From Bacteroidota bacterium (GTDB lineage: Bacteria > Bacteroidota > Bacteroidia > Flavobacteriales > Flavobacteriaceae), in contig JAACDD010000011.1 in the NCBI GenBank assembly GCA_009937085.1, positions 1-11,332 of the forward strand: a stretch of 11,332 nt of DNA, given 5' to 3'. Each line of letters opens with the position of its first letter. The first letter of the stretch is position 1. The notes beneath the pieces were generated by a model. It made no database searches and was not told where the DNA came from. It worked only from the letters and a program-made list of their open reading frames with translations. The translations under genes were made by a program, and so were the position numbers. Positions 1-7,194 of this stretch are shown here, piece after piece.

Positions 1-1
1 A

Positions 2-112
2 CAAGATGAATCCCATCCCCGTTTGTACTATTCCAGCGCCCCTTTTGTGACGGTAATGTTAAATTTTCGATTTACGCGAAGTATTTACCCTATTGCATTA
101 CATTTTTCCTAA
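2..112 (+). CDS. Possible 3' end of an upstream gene (beta-barrel-like tail), partial
   Basis: This reading frame is open from the window edge to a TAA at 110-112, giving about 36 residues with the start outside the window. The middle of the peptide (YYSSAPFVTVMLNFRF) alternates hydrophobic and polar residues and ends in an aromatic residue, which resembles the last strand of Bacteroidota outer-membrane barrels such as TonB-dependent receptors. About twelve further residues (TRSIYPIALHFS) follow that aromatic residue before the stop, which is not typical of such barrels. If the frame is real, the gene ends 23 bases before the response regulator start and could be cotranscribed with it. The open frame is short enough to arise by chance, so the identification is weak. 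I see no other feature in bases 1-135 and no convincing promoter for the regulator. Confidence 0.3.
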   Translation, partial: QDESHPRLYYSSAPFVTVMLNFRFTRSIYPIALHFS

Positions 113-135
113 ATTAGTGAGGAACAATAAAAATC

Positions 136-771
136 ATGATACGCATTTTTGTAGCTGATGCACATCCGATAATTTACAAAGGAATCAAGGCTGTTTTCCG
201 TAATTCCACCGAAATAAATATTGTAGGAAAAGGACTTCACTATAGAGAGCTTTACGACTTTTTGAACGCCAAAAAAGCTAGTATTGTCTTATTGGAGCTA
301 GAATTACCTGGTTTCGAGGGCATTCATTTACTTAAAGAACTTAAAGAAATGCACCCTAAAGTGCGCTTTTTAATATTCAGCTCATTAAAGGAGGAAGTTT
401 ATGCCATAAACACGCTCAAGGCAGGCGCTTCAGGTTATTTATGTAAAACCAATCCGCTAAGTCGGCTGAGAGAGGCTATTCTTAAAATTAGTTCTGGAGG
501 AGTCTACATTACCAGTGAATTGGCAGAGCTTATCGCCTTTGGTCAAGCAGATCCAAACCCCCTTTCGATATTTGATAAACTCTCACAACGCGAGATTCAA
601 GTACTCAGATTGCTTATTAGCGGTCGCAAAAATATTGAAATCGGCTTAGCGTTAAGTATTAGCGATAAAACCGTAAGCACGTACCGTGCAAGGATTATGA
701 AAAAACTTAAAGCCAAAAATGTTATCGATTTAGCGCGGAAAACGCAAGGAGTAGATTTAGATATGTTCTAG
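136..771 (+). CDS. NarL/LuxR-family response regulator with an altered receiver site
   Basis: This 211-residue cytoplasmic protein has the two-domain layout of NarL/FixJ transcription regulators. A CheY-like receiver occupies roughly residues 1-120 and a LuxR-type helix-turn-helix roughly 149-203 (LSQREIQVLRLL, then ISDKTVSTYRARIMKKL). The usual phospho-accepting Asp is replaced by Glu54 (VLLELELPG), and the acidic pair near the N-terminus is D8-A9 instead of two acids. The conserved Ser82 and Lys104 remain. Glu can mimic phospho-Asp, so the protein may be active without phosphorylation; this is inference. No histidine kinase gene lies in the window, so it looks like an orphan regulator. A GAGGAA at 119-124 sits somewhat far (11 bases) upstream of the ATG. 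The gene converges on dnaG and its stop codon overlaps the dnaG stop. Its target genes cannot be read from the sequence. Confidence 0.93.
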   Translation: MIRIFVADAHPIIYKGIKAVFRNSTEINIVGKGLHYRELYDFLNAKKASIVLLELELPGFEGIHLLKELKEMHPKVRFLIFSSLKEEVYAINTLKAGASGYLCKTNPLSRLREAILKISSGGVYITSELAELIAFGQADPNPLSIFDKLSQREIQVLRLLISGRKNIEIGLALSISDKTVSTYRARIMKKLKAKNVIDLARKTQGVDLDMF

Positions 772-2723
772 ACCACTCTGTTTAGCCGTCCGCTAAGCAG
801 CGTTTTTAACTGGTGGTATTGTACAATTTCTTCTAACAACTCTTTGTGATGCGCCTCCTGATCTTCTTCTGTTTGTTCTTGAAGTGTTGATACCTTTTCG
901 TCAATTAACTGGCACCTAAAACGCAAAATAATCTCGTGTACCCACTTGGGTAGTGACTTTGATTTATCGGCAACAAAAATATTCTTACGTTCCCAATCGT
1001 GGAGTGTATATTGCTCATCTTGTAAAAGCAAGTCCGAAACTTCAGTAGCTAATTCAGGAGATAAATTGGAAACAAAAGAATCTATTTGCATTTCGCCTTG
1101 CTCACTAAGTACATTTAAAATTTTAGCATAAAGCAATTTAAAGGAGCTTGTTGTGAAGTCGATTTCATCTTGCTGTAAATCCAAATAAATCTTTTCAAAA
1201 ACACGAGATTTAACTTTAGCAGTAACCGTTTTTAAATCGCCTGATTTTTCATCTGTTTTCAAAATGGGTTCTTCAAATTCCACTTCCTTATGTCCGTAAA
1301 GCAACAGAATTTTAATGATGTTTTTTTCTAGCTCAAAACGGGTGCTTACCTGTGGAACACGCTGCTCAGCGGTTACCACCTTCATGGGTTGGGCAAGCTT
1401 TTGTTGTGCAGGTGTGGCCGCGTTTTTCTGTGATACTTGGGCTAATGTAGCAAAGAGTGCCTCTTCACTAATGTCCATTTGCGCAGCACATGAACGCACA
1501 TATACTTCTTGCTTAATTCTATCTGGAATTTTGGCAATACTCTGCACCATTTCTCGGATAGTTTCCGCCTTTTTTATGGGATCTTGAGCAGCCGCGTCCA
1601 CAAGTAGTGCGGCTTTGAACTGAATAAAATCTTTGGCATTTTTCGATAAAAAAACCTCCAGTTCTTCTTTGGAATGCGCACGCGCAAAACTATCTGGATC
1701 TTCACCTTCAGGAAACGAACACACACGAACATTCATTCCAGCCTCTAATATCAAGTCAATACCTCGAAGTGAGGCACGCAGCCCAGCAGCATCGCCGTCA
1801 AAAAGTACGGTTATGTTTTGTGTTAAGCGTCGTATCAGGCGTATTTGCTCAGGAGTCAATGCTGTTCCAGAAGATGATACCACGTTTTTAACCCCACACT
1901 GGTGCATCTGAATAACATCCGTATACCCTTCTACCAAAAAGCAATTATCCTCTTTGGCAATACTTTGCTTCCCCTGATAAAGCCCATAAAGCACTTTGCT
2001 TTTGTTGTAGATCTCGCTTTCAGGCGAGTTCATATACTTAGCTGCTTTCTTATCTTGCGTTAGAATACGACCACCAAAACCCAATACGCGTCCCGACATG
2101 CTATGGATGGGAAACATCACACGACCCTTAAAACGGTCAAACTTTTTATCTTCTTTGACAATAGTAAGCCCCGTTTTTTCTAAAAAATCTAATTGATATC
2201 CTGCCTTTAGTGCGGCATCCGTGAGTGCGGTCCACTCGTTAGGAGAATAGCCCAACTGAAAGTCACGAATGGTTTCGTCGGTAAAACCGCGTTCCTTAAA
2301 ATAACTTAATCCAATGGCCTTACCAGAAGTAGTTTCCCAAATTGAATCTTGAAAAAAGCTAAGCGCATAGGAACTAACCAAATACATGCTCTCACGAGCA
2401 CTTGCAGCTGCTTTTTGTTCCTCATTTTGCTCGGTTTCCTCTATGTCAATATTGTACTTTTTTGCCAAATAGCGAATTGCTTCTGGATACGAAAAGTGCT
2501 CGTGTTCCATTAAAAATGCAATGACATTTCCGCCTTTTCCACTCGAGAAATCTTTCCAGATTTGCTTTACAGGCGACACCATAAAACTAGGCGTTCGTTC
2601 TTCGGAAAAAGGGCTTAATCCTTTGAAATTGGATCCCGATTTTTTGAGTTGTACGAAATCGCCAATAACCTCCTCAAGTCGGGCGGTTTCAAAAACAGCA
2701 TCAATGGTAGTTTTATGAATCAC
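768..2723 (-). CDS. dnaG: DNA primase DnaG with a zinc-ligand-free N-terminal domain
   Basis: DnaG makes the RNA primers for replication and works with the DnaB helicase. The 651-residue protein has the standard three parts: a CHC2-type DNA-binding domain (about 1-100), the polymerase core with a TOPRIM fold (about 125-370), and a divergent C-terminal helicase-interaction region (about 450-651). Catalytic residues Glu265 (VEGYTDV), Asp309 and Asp311 (FDGDAAG) are present, as are the RFKGRVMFPI block (197-206) and GEDPDS (340-345). The four zinc ligands are missing: S37, S40, D58 and S61 occupy the positions of the family's Cys-His-Cys-Cys, with the spacing kept. The start is GTG; an in-frame stop lies six codons upstream and the next Met is residue 48, inside the conserved domain, so GTG is the only sensible start. 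The gene follows the prenyltransferase after 38 bases and may be cotranscribed with it. Confidence 0.97.
   Translation of the reverse strand: MIHKTTIDAVFETARLEEVIGDFVQLKKSGSNFKGLSPFSEERTPSFMVSPVKQIWKDFSSGKGGNVIAFLMEHEHFSYPEAIRYLAKKYNIDIEETEQNEEQKAAASARESMYLVSSYALSFFQDSIWETTSGKAIGLSYFKERGFTDETIRDFQLGYSPNEWTALTDAALKAGYQLDFLEKTGLTIVKEDKKFDRFKGRVMFPIHSMSGRVLGFGGRILTQDKKAAKYMNSPESEIYNKSKVLYGLYQGKQSIAKEDNCFLVEGYTDVIQMHQCGVKNVVSSSGTALTPEQIRLIRRLTQNITVLFDGDAAGLRASLRGIDLILEAGMNVRVCSFPEGEDPDSFARAHSKEELEVFLSKNAKDFIQFKAALLVDAAAQDPIKKAETIREMVQSIAKIPDRIKQEVYVRSCAAQMDISEEALFATLAQVSQKNAATPAQQKLAQPMKVVTAEQRVPQVSTRFELEKNIIKILLLYGHKEVEFEEPILKTDEKSGDLKTVTAKVKSRVFEKIYLDLQQDEIDFTTSSFKLLYAKILNVLSEQGEMQIDSFVSNLSPELATEVSDLLLQDEQYTLHDWERKNIFVADKSKSLPKWVHEIILRFRCQLIDEKVSTLQEQTEEDQEAHHKELLEEIVQYHQLKTLLSGRLNRVV
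791..807 (+). terminator. Weak terminator-like hairpin after the response regulator
   Basis: CGCT (791-794) and AGCG (799-802) form a short stem around the loop AAGC, followed directly by five T residues (803-807). A second, mutually exclusive stem TTAGC/GCTAA (782-786 with 792-796) overlaps it. The structure lies 20 bases past the regulator's stop, inside the 3' coding end of dnaG on the other strand. A four-base-pair stem is weak, so this could be chance. Confidence 0.28.
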
Positions 2724-2761
2724 AACTAAAAATAAGCTCTAAAATACGTATTTCGTTGAAG

Positions 2762-3739
2762 TTATTTCTTTCGATCAATTACATAACGCACCATTTCTTC
2801 GAGTGCGTCTCGAAATTCGTTTTGCGGAAAGCTGTGCAATTGCGTTAATGCCTTGTCTTTAAAGGCGTGCATTTGCGCTGTAGCATAGTCCAATCCACCC
2901 TGCTGTTTTACAAAAGCAATTACAGCTTTTACCCGCTTTTTGTTTTTGTTGTAGTGACGAACAGAGTCTAACAACCACTTTCTATCTTTATCACTTACCT
3001 TATTCAACACGTGAATAAGCGGCAGCGTCATTTTCTTTTCTCTTATGTCAATTCCTGTGGGCTTGCCAATTTTGGTTTCCCCGTAATCAAATAAGTCGTC
3101 TTTAATTTGAAACGCCGTTCCTATGTTCTCTCCAAACGCGCGCATCTGAGCAATAACGTCCGCAGAGGCATGAACCGATGCTGCGCCCAATGCACAACAC
3201 GATGCAATAAGTGTTGCCGTTTTTTGCCGTATGATTTCGTAGTAAACTGCCTCGTCAATATCTAAGTGACGTGTTTTTTCAATTTGTAAAAGTTCCCCCT
3301 CACTCATTTCACGTACGGCAACGGAAATAATTTCAAGTAAATCAAAGTCTTTGTGATCTATACAAAGAAGTAATCCTTTAGATAGCAGGTAATCGCCAAC
3401 CAAAACAGCAATTTTATTTTTCCATAAAGCATTGATAGAAAAGAAGCCGCGTCTTTGGTAACTTTCATCAACTACATCGTCGTGAACAAGAGTGGCGGTG
3501 TGAATAAGTTCAATCACAGAAGCTGCACGATAACTTCTTTCGTTAACTTCATTATTGCCCAACATTTTTGCGGACAAAAAAACAAACATGGGGCGCATCT
3601 GCTTGCCCTTTCTGTTTACAATGTAATAGGTGATACGATTTAGTAGTGCTACTTGAGAACGCATGGCGTCGGAAAACTTCTCCTCGAAGCGTTCCATCTC
3701 TGTGGCAATAGGTTGTTTAAGTTGCTCTACGATTTTCAT
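2762..3739 (-). CDS. Polyprenyl (long-chain trans-isoprenyl) diphosphate synthase
   Basis: This all-helical, magnesium-dependent prenyltransferase adds isopentenyl diphosphate units to an allylic diphosphate. In this type of bacterium the product is most likely the side chain of the respiratory quinone. With the start chosen here it has 325 residues. Visible motifs are GKQMRP (45-50), the first Asp-rich motif DDVVD (87-91), and the second Asp-rich motif DDLFD (214-218) preceded by GTAFQIK. The small residue Ala82, five positions before the first Asp-rich motif, fits a long-chain enzyme, but exact chain length cannot be read from sequence. The frame extends eight codons upstream to a GTG at 3761-3763. 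I chose the ATG at 3737-3739 because the extension overlaps a promoter-like element and because related proteins, as I recall them, begin MKIVEQ. IspB-like octaprenyl synthase is the nearest alternative name. Confidence 0.92.
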   Translation of the reverse strand: MKIVEQLKQPIATEMERFEEKFSDAMRSQVALLNRITYYIVNRKGKQMRPMFVFLSAKMLGNNEVNERSYRAASVIELIHTATLVHDDVVDESYQRRGFFSINALWKNKIAVLVGDYLLSKGLLLCIDHKDFDLLEIISVAVREMSEGELLQIEKTRHLDIDEAVYYEIIRQKTATLIASCCALGAASVHASADVIAQMRAFGENIGTAFQIKDDLFDYGETKIGKPTGIDIREKKMTLPLIHVLNKVSDKDRKWLLDSVRHYNKNKKRVKAVIAFVKQQGGLDYATAQMHAFKDKALTQLHSFPQNEFRDALEEMVRYVIDRKK

Positions 3740-3746
3740 TGGGGTA

Positions 3747-3754
3747 TAAAGATA
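3747..3754 (-). promoter_or_regulatory. Possible -7 element upstream of the prenyltransferase
   Basis: On the minus strand this reads TATCTTTA, seven of eight matches to the Bacteroidota -7 consensus TAnnTTTG. It lies 7 bases upstream of the chosen ATG, which would make the message nearly leaderless. No clear TTG box is seen about 20 bases further upstream, only a GTG at that distance. It lies in the 59-base gap after rlmN, the second-longest gap within the minus-strand gene series. Confidence 0.25.
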
Positions 3755-3798
3755 CAATTTCACGCATTAGTTACACGTTAAATCGTTGATTTTGAATA

Positions 3799-4845
3799 TT
3801 AAGGCGTTGATTTATTTGCCAATTGACCACAAGCAGCATCAATATCCTTACCACGCGAGCGGCGAATGGTGACTGGAATCTGATGCTTGGAAAGTTCGGA
3901 AACATAAGAATTGATGGCTGCATTATCTGCCTGTTCAAATGCATCGTTTCCTACTGGATTGTATTCAATTAAATTTACTTTAGATGGTGTATGCTTGCAA
4001 AAGTTCACCAACGCTTTTACCTCTTCTGCACTATCATTAATGTCCTTCCATACCACATATTCATAGGTTACGCGTTCCTTGGTTTTGGAATACCAGTATT
4101 GAATGGAGTCTTTCAAAGCAGTGAGTGGAAAATTTGTGCTAAAAGGCATGATGTTATTACGGGTTTCTTCAACAGCGCTATGTAGCGATACGGCAAGTTT
4201 AAACCGCGGGTGTTCGTCTGCCATTTTTACAATCATTTTTGGAATTCCTGAAGTAGAAACGGTAATGCGTCGTGGCGACATCCCCATCCCTTCTGAACTT
4301 GTGATTTTCTCAATAGCTTTTATCACATTGGAATAGTTCATCATAGGTTCGCCCATTCCCATAAAAACAATATTAGACAGCGGCCTGCTAAAGTGTTCCA
4401 AACTTTGGCGATTGAGCGTAGCTACTTGATCGAAGATCTCATCTGGGTTAAGGTTACGCATGCGTTTTAGCTGCGCTGTAGCACAAAACGAGCAGTCTAA
4501 ACTACATCCTACTTGACTGGAAACACAAGCCGTTGAGCGTGTTTCTGTAGGAATCAAAACGGACTCAACCACTTTACCATCGTGAAGGCGGACAGCATTT
4601 TTCATGGTGCCGTCATCGCTTTTTTGCACTTGTGCGACATCGGCATGATTGATGCTAAAATGCGCTGAAAGCAACGCGCGATGCGTCTTGGAAAGATTGG
4701 TCATTTGTGCAAAATCCGTAACCGCTTTTTGCCACAACCACTCATATACTTGATTCCCATGAAAAGCAGGCGCTCCATGTTCCACAAAAAAAGAACGGAG
4801 TTCTTCCTTGCTACGCCGGCGAATATCTTTCCGAACGTCGCTCAT
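3799..4845 (-). CDS. rlmN: Dual-specificity 23S rRNA/tRNA adenine-C2 methyltransferase RlmN
   Basis: RlmN is a radical-SAM enzyme that methylates C2 of A2503 in 23S rRNA and A37 in some tRNAs, which supports accurate translation. The 348-residue protein shows the iron-sulfur cluster motif CSLDCSFC with Cys114, Cys118 and Cys121. It also has the two further cysteines of the RlmN mechanism: Cys107 (ACVSSQVGC), and Cys339 near the C-terminus (DIDAACGQL), which corresponds to the Cys that is methylated during turnover. Other family blocks are GMGEPMMNY and ITVSTSGIP. The related resistance enzyme Cfr shares this chemistry but modifies C8; the overall sequence and the housekeeping setting favour RlmN. 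The ATG lies six bases after the queA stop, so the two modification genes form a short operon. Confidence 0.97.
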   Translation of the reverse strand: MSDVRKDIRRRSKEELRSFFVEHGAPAFHGNQVYEWLWQKAVTDFAQMTNLSKTHRALLSAHFSINHADVAQVQKSDDGTMKNAVRLHDGKVVESVLIPTETRSTACVSSQVGCSLDCSFCATAQLKRMRNLNPDEIFDQVATLNRQSLEHFSRPLSNIVFMGMGEPMMNYSNVIKAIEKITSSEGMGMSPRRITVSTSGIPKMIVKMADEHPRFKLAVSLHSAVEETRNNIMPFSTNFPLTALKDSIQYWYSKTKERVTYEYVVWKDINDSAEEVKALVNFCKHTPSKVNLIEYNPVGNDAFEQADNAAINSYVSELSKHQIPVTIRRSRGKDIDAACGQLANKSTP

Positions 4846-4851
4846 AAATGC

Positions 4852-5901
4852 TTATAAAATAAGCATCGCATCCCCATAAGAGTAGAAACGATACTTGTGA
4901 CTTATCGCCTCATCATAGGCTCTTTTGATAAAATCGTGACCTGCAAAGGCAGAAACCATCATGAGCAGCGTAGATTTTGGCAAGTGAAAATTGGTTACTA
5001 ACGCATCTCCAATTTTAAAATCGTAGGGAGGAAAAATGAATTTATGGGTCCACCCTTGGTATGGATTTAGCAAATTACTCGATGAAACAGAGGTTTCAAC
5101 AGCACGCATTGAAGTAGTTCCAATAGCACAAACGCGATTACCTGCTGCTTTTGCACGATTGACAAGTGCAGCGGCGTTCGCCTCAATTATCAACTCTTCG
5201 GAATCCATTTTGTGTTTGGACAAATCTTCTACCTCCACTGGATTAAAGGTTCCTAAACCTACGTGAAGTGTAATTTCAGCCAAGTCAATTCCTTTAATTT
5301 CAAGGCGTTTTAACAGGTGTTTCGAGAAGTGAAGTCCTGCTGTAGGTGCGGCTACTGCTCCTTCGTGTTTGGCGTAAATAGTTTGATAGCGTTCGCGGTC
5401 AAAACTTTCTTCTGGTCTTTTGATGTACTTGGGAAGTGGTGTTTGCCCAAGTTTCTTCAATTTTGTTCGGAATTCGTCGTAGCTCCCGTCAAACAAAAAG
5501 CGTAATGTTCGTCCTCTTGAAGTGGTGTTATCAATAACCTCCGCAACAAGCGTTTCGTCGTTGCCAAAGTACAGTTTATTACCAATTCGGATTTTACGTG
5601 CAGGGTCAACTAAAACATCCCAAAGGCGTTGTTCTTTGTTTAATTCTCTAAGTAAAAAAACTTCAATTTTGGCTCCTGTTTTTTCTTTGTTTCCTATCAG
5701 TCGTGCTGGGAAAACCTTGGTATTGTTAAGCACCATAACATCTCCTTCATCAAAATAGCTGGTGATGTCTTTGAACTGCTTGTGCTCAATGGTTTGCGTT
5801 TCGCGGTGCAATACCATAAGCTTGGACTCGTCGCGGTGCTCAGCTGGGTTTTCGGCTAATAAATCTTCGGGGAGGTCAAAGTTAAAGTGTGAGAGTTTCA
5901 T
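4852..5901 (-). CDS. queA: S-adenosylmethionine:tRNA ribosyltransferase-isomerase QueA
   Basis: QueA transfers and isomerises the ribose part of SAM onto preQ1 in tRNA to make epoxyqueuosine, the second-to-last step of queuosine synthesis at the wobble position of GUN-anticodon tRNAs. With the start used here the protein has 349 residues, close to the family's usual 340-360. Conserved blocks include LNNTKVFPARL (58-68), GAVAAPTAGLHFS (181-193), EITLHVGLGTF, GTTSMRAVE and NFHLPKSTLLMMVSAF. The frame stays open upstream to a TTG at 5935-5937, but that extension would translate the promoter described next, so I place the start at the ATG at 5899-5901. The gene is followed by rlmN after six bases. 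No other queuosine gene is in the window. Confidence 0.96.
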   Translation of the reverse strand: MKLSHFNFDLPEDLLAENPAEHRDESKLMVLHRETQTIEHKQFKDITSYFDEGDVMVLNNTKVFPARLIGNKEKTGAKIEVFLLRELNKEQRLWDVLVDPARKIRIGNKLYFGNDETLVAEVIDNTTSRGRTLRFLFDGSYDEFRTKLKKLGQTPLPKYIKRPEESFDRERYQTIYAKHEGAVAAPTAGLHFSKHLLKRLEIKGIDLAEITLHVGLGTFNPVEVEDLSKHKMDSEELIIEANAAALVNRAKAAGNRVCAIGTTSMRAVETSVSSSNLLNPYQGWTHKFIFPPYDFKIGDALVTNFHLPKSTLLMMVSAFAGHDFIKRAYDEAISHKYRFYSYGDAMLIL

Positions 5902-5919
5902 ATCTTGTTTAGAAAGGCG

Positions 5920-5951
5920 CAAATATACTATCTGCAAAGGGGGGTTGTCAA
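5920..5951 (-). promoter_or_regulatory. Bacteroidota-type promoter for queA-rlmN
   Basis: On the minus strand a TTG (plus-strand 5949-5951, within CTTGACA) is followed after 21 bases by TATATTTG (plus-strand 5920-5927), an exact match to the Bacteroidota -7 consensus TAnnTTTG at an acceptable spacing. Transcription would begin around 5912-5915, leaving a leader of about a dozen bases before the queA ATG at 5901. It sits in the 72-base gap after aroA, the longest gap within the minus-strand gene series. It indicates that queA-rlmN can be expressed separately from the aromatic operon. Confidence 0.62.
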
Positions 5952-5960
5952 GGATTTTGG

Positions 5961-5984
5961 CTATTAATTTGCCTTAATTAATAG
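5961..5984. repeat. Perfect 9-bp inverted repeat at the aroA stop
   Basis: CTATTAATT (5961-5969) and AATTAATAG (5976-5984) are exact reverse complements separated by six bases. The right arm overlaps the last aroA codons and part of its stop. In the aroA transcript it would form an AT-rich hairpin just before the queA promoter. No run of U follows on the minus strand, so it is not a standard intrinsic terminator; an mRNA 3'-end or stability element is possible. Confidence 0.45.
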
Positions 5985-7194
5985 AAAAGCCCAAACTACG
6001 AAGGTCATCCCAAAAAGTTGGGTATGATTTGCTCACCACATCTGCGTCATTTATGTAAATAGGAACCTTAATTCCCAAGGGGGCAAATGCCATTGCCATA
6101 CGGTGATCGTGATAGGTGTCAATCGCAACTCCTTCGTTGATAGGGTTTTTACGTGCTGCCAAATGCAAAGATTCGTTGGTTACACGAATGTCTGCGCCCA
6201 ACTTACTAAGTTCTGTATCAAGAGCCACCAAGCGGTCTGTTTCCTTAATTTTCAGCGTATGTAGCCCCGTTAAATCGCAAGAAATACCCAATCCAAAACA
6301 AGTTACAGCAATGGTTTGCGCAATATCAGGCGCCTTAACCAAGTCGAGTGTTATGTGGGACTGGACAACACCGTCATTTTTCAGGTGCAAGGTATTGCCA
6401 TCAAAACTTGAGGACACGCCCATTTGCGTATAGATTTCCACCAAAACACTATCACCCTGTAGGCTATCGGAAACGTAATTTTTTATGGAAGCCTGTGCGT
6501 CATCTGCCAAAGCAGCCATACTAAAATGATAGGATGCCGAACTCCAATCGGACTCGACCTCAACTGTCTTGGGCGCAATTTTTTCTTGCGGAAAAACTTG
6601 AATGGTTTGTCCTTCAAATTTTGCCTGAACACCCACTTTCTGCAACAACGAACAGGTCATGTTGATGTATGGAATAGATGTAATCTCACCCACCAAATGA
6701 ATCGTTAATCCTTTTGGCAAGCTGGGTGCGACTAGCATCAAAGAGGTAATGTATTGGCTACTCACATTGGCAGCTAGTTCTACACTATCAACCGTAATTT
6801 TTTTACCCGAAATGCGCAACGGCGGATAGCCTTCATTTTTGACATATTCAATATCAGCACCAATGGCGCGCAACGCGTCTACTAAAATTTTAATAGGACG
6901 TTCTTGCATGCGTTTTGACCCTGTTAAAATCTTTTTTGCACCAGGAGTAGTCGCAAAATAGGAGGTCAAAAAACGCATAGTCGTTCCTGCATGACCAATA
7001 TCAATTGTTTCTTCAGCAGAAGATAAGCCGCGCGTCATGGCTTGCGTGTCATCAGAATTTGACAGGTTTTGAAGCTCCAATTCCGGAAATAATGCTTGAA
7101 GGATAAGCAAGCGATTAGACTCACTTTTTGATCCCGTAATGGTACAGTTTCCTGAAAGTTGTTGTGATGGATGCGTTAGGCGCAAGGTGCTCAT
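5974..7194 (-). CDS. aroA: 3-phosphoshikimate 1-carboxyvinyltransferase (EPSP synthase)
   Basis: AroA transfers the enolpyruvyl group of PEP to shikimate-3-phosphate, the sixth shikimate-pathway step. At 406 residues it is slightly shorter than the 427 of E. coli. Active-site blocks are present: GSKSESNR (21-28), GHAGTTMRF (67-75), SSQYITSLM (145-153), Asp290 in APDIAQT (equivalent to catalytic Asp313), Lys317-Glu318 in IKETDR (equivalent to K340-E341), and YHDHRMAM near the C-terminus. The position of E. coli Pro101 is Phe75, while the glycine equivalent to Gly96 (Gly70) is kept; this site borders the glyphosate-binding part of the PEP pocket. The ATG overlaps the stop of the MazG-like gene as ATGA. 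The gene ends this co-directional block; a new promoter follows. Confidence 0.95.
   Translation of the reverse strand: MSTLRLTHPSQQLSGNCTITGSKSESNRLLILQALFPELELQNLSNSDDTQAMTRGLSSAEETIDIGHAGTTMRFLTSYFATTPGAKKILTGSKRMQERPIKILVDALRAIGADIEYVKNEGYPPLRISGKKITVDSVELAANVSSQYITSLMLVAPSLPKGLTIHLVGEITSIPYINMTCSLLQKVGVQAKFEGQTIQVFPQEKIAPKTVEVESDWSSASYHFSMAALADDAQASIKNYVSDSLQGDSVLVEIYTQMGVSSSFDGNTLHLKNDGVVQSHITLDLVKAPDIAQTIAVTCFGLGISCDLTGLHTLKIKETDRLVALDTELSKLGADIRVTNESLHLAARKNPINEGVAIDTYHDHRMAMAFAPLGIKVPIYINDADVVSKSYPTFWDDLRSLGFSIN

Noticed and set aside
99..106. TACATTTT as a -7 promoter element for the response regulator
   Set aside because: It lacks the final G of the consensus and there is no TTG at a suitable distance upstream; AT-rich DNA gives such matches often.
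2742..2753. Perfect 12-bp palindrome AAATACGTATTT upstream of dnaG
   Set aside because: A 12-base perfect palindrome is expected a few times by chance in a window of this size, no second copy was noticed, and it is AT-rich. Possible operator but unsupported.
3740..3763. Eight-codon extension of the prenyltransferase to a GTG start
   Set aside because: It overlaps a promoter-like element, and the ATG at 3739 matches the N-terminus expected for the family.
5902..5937. Upstream extension of queA to a TTG start
   Set aside because: It would translate the -7 promoter element, and the ATG at 5901 gives the standard family N-terminus and length.
6116..6433. Plus-strand open frame of 105 codons opposite aroA
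   Set aside because: It lies wholly within the well-conserved aroA coding sequence, has no recognisable domain, and is a low-complexity shadow frame.
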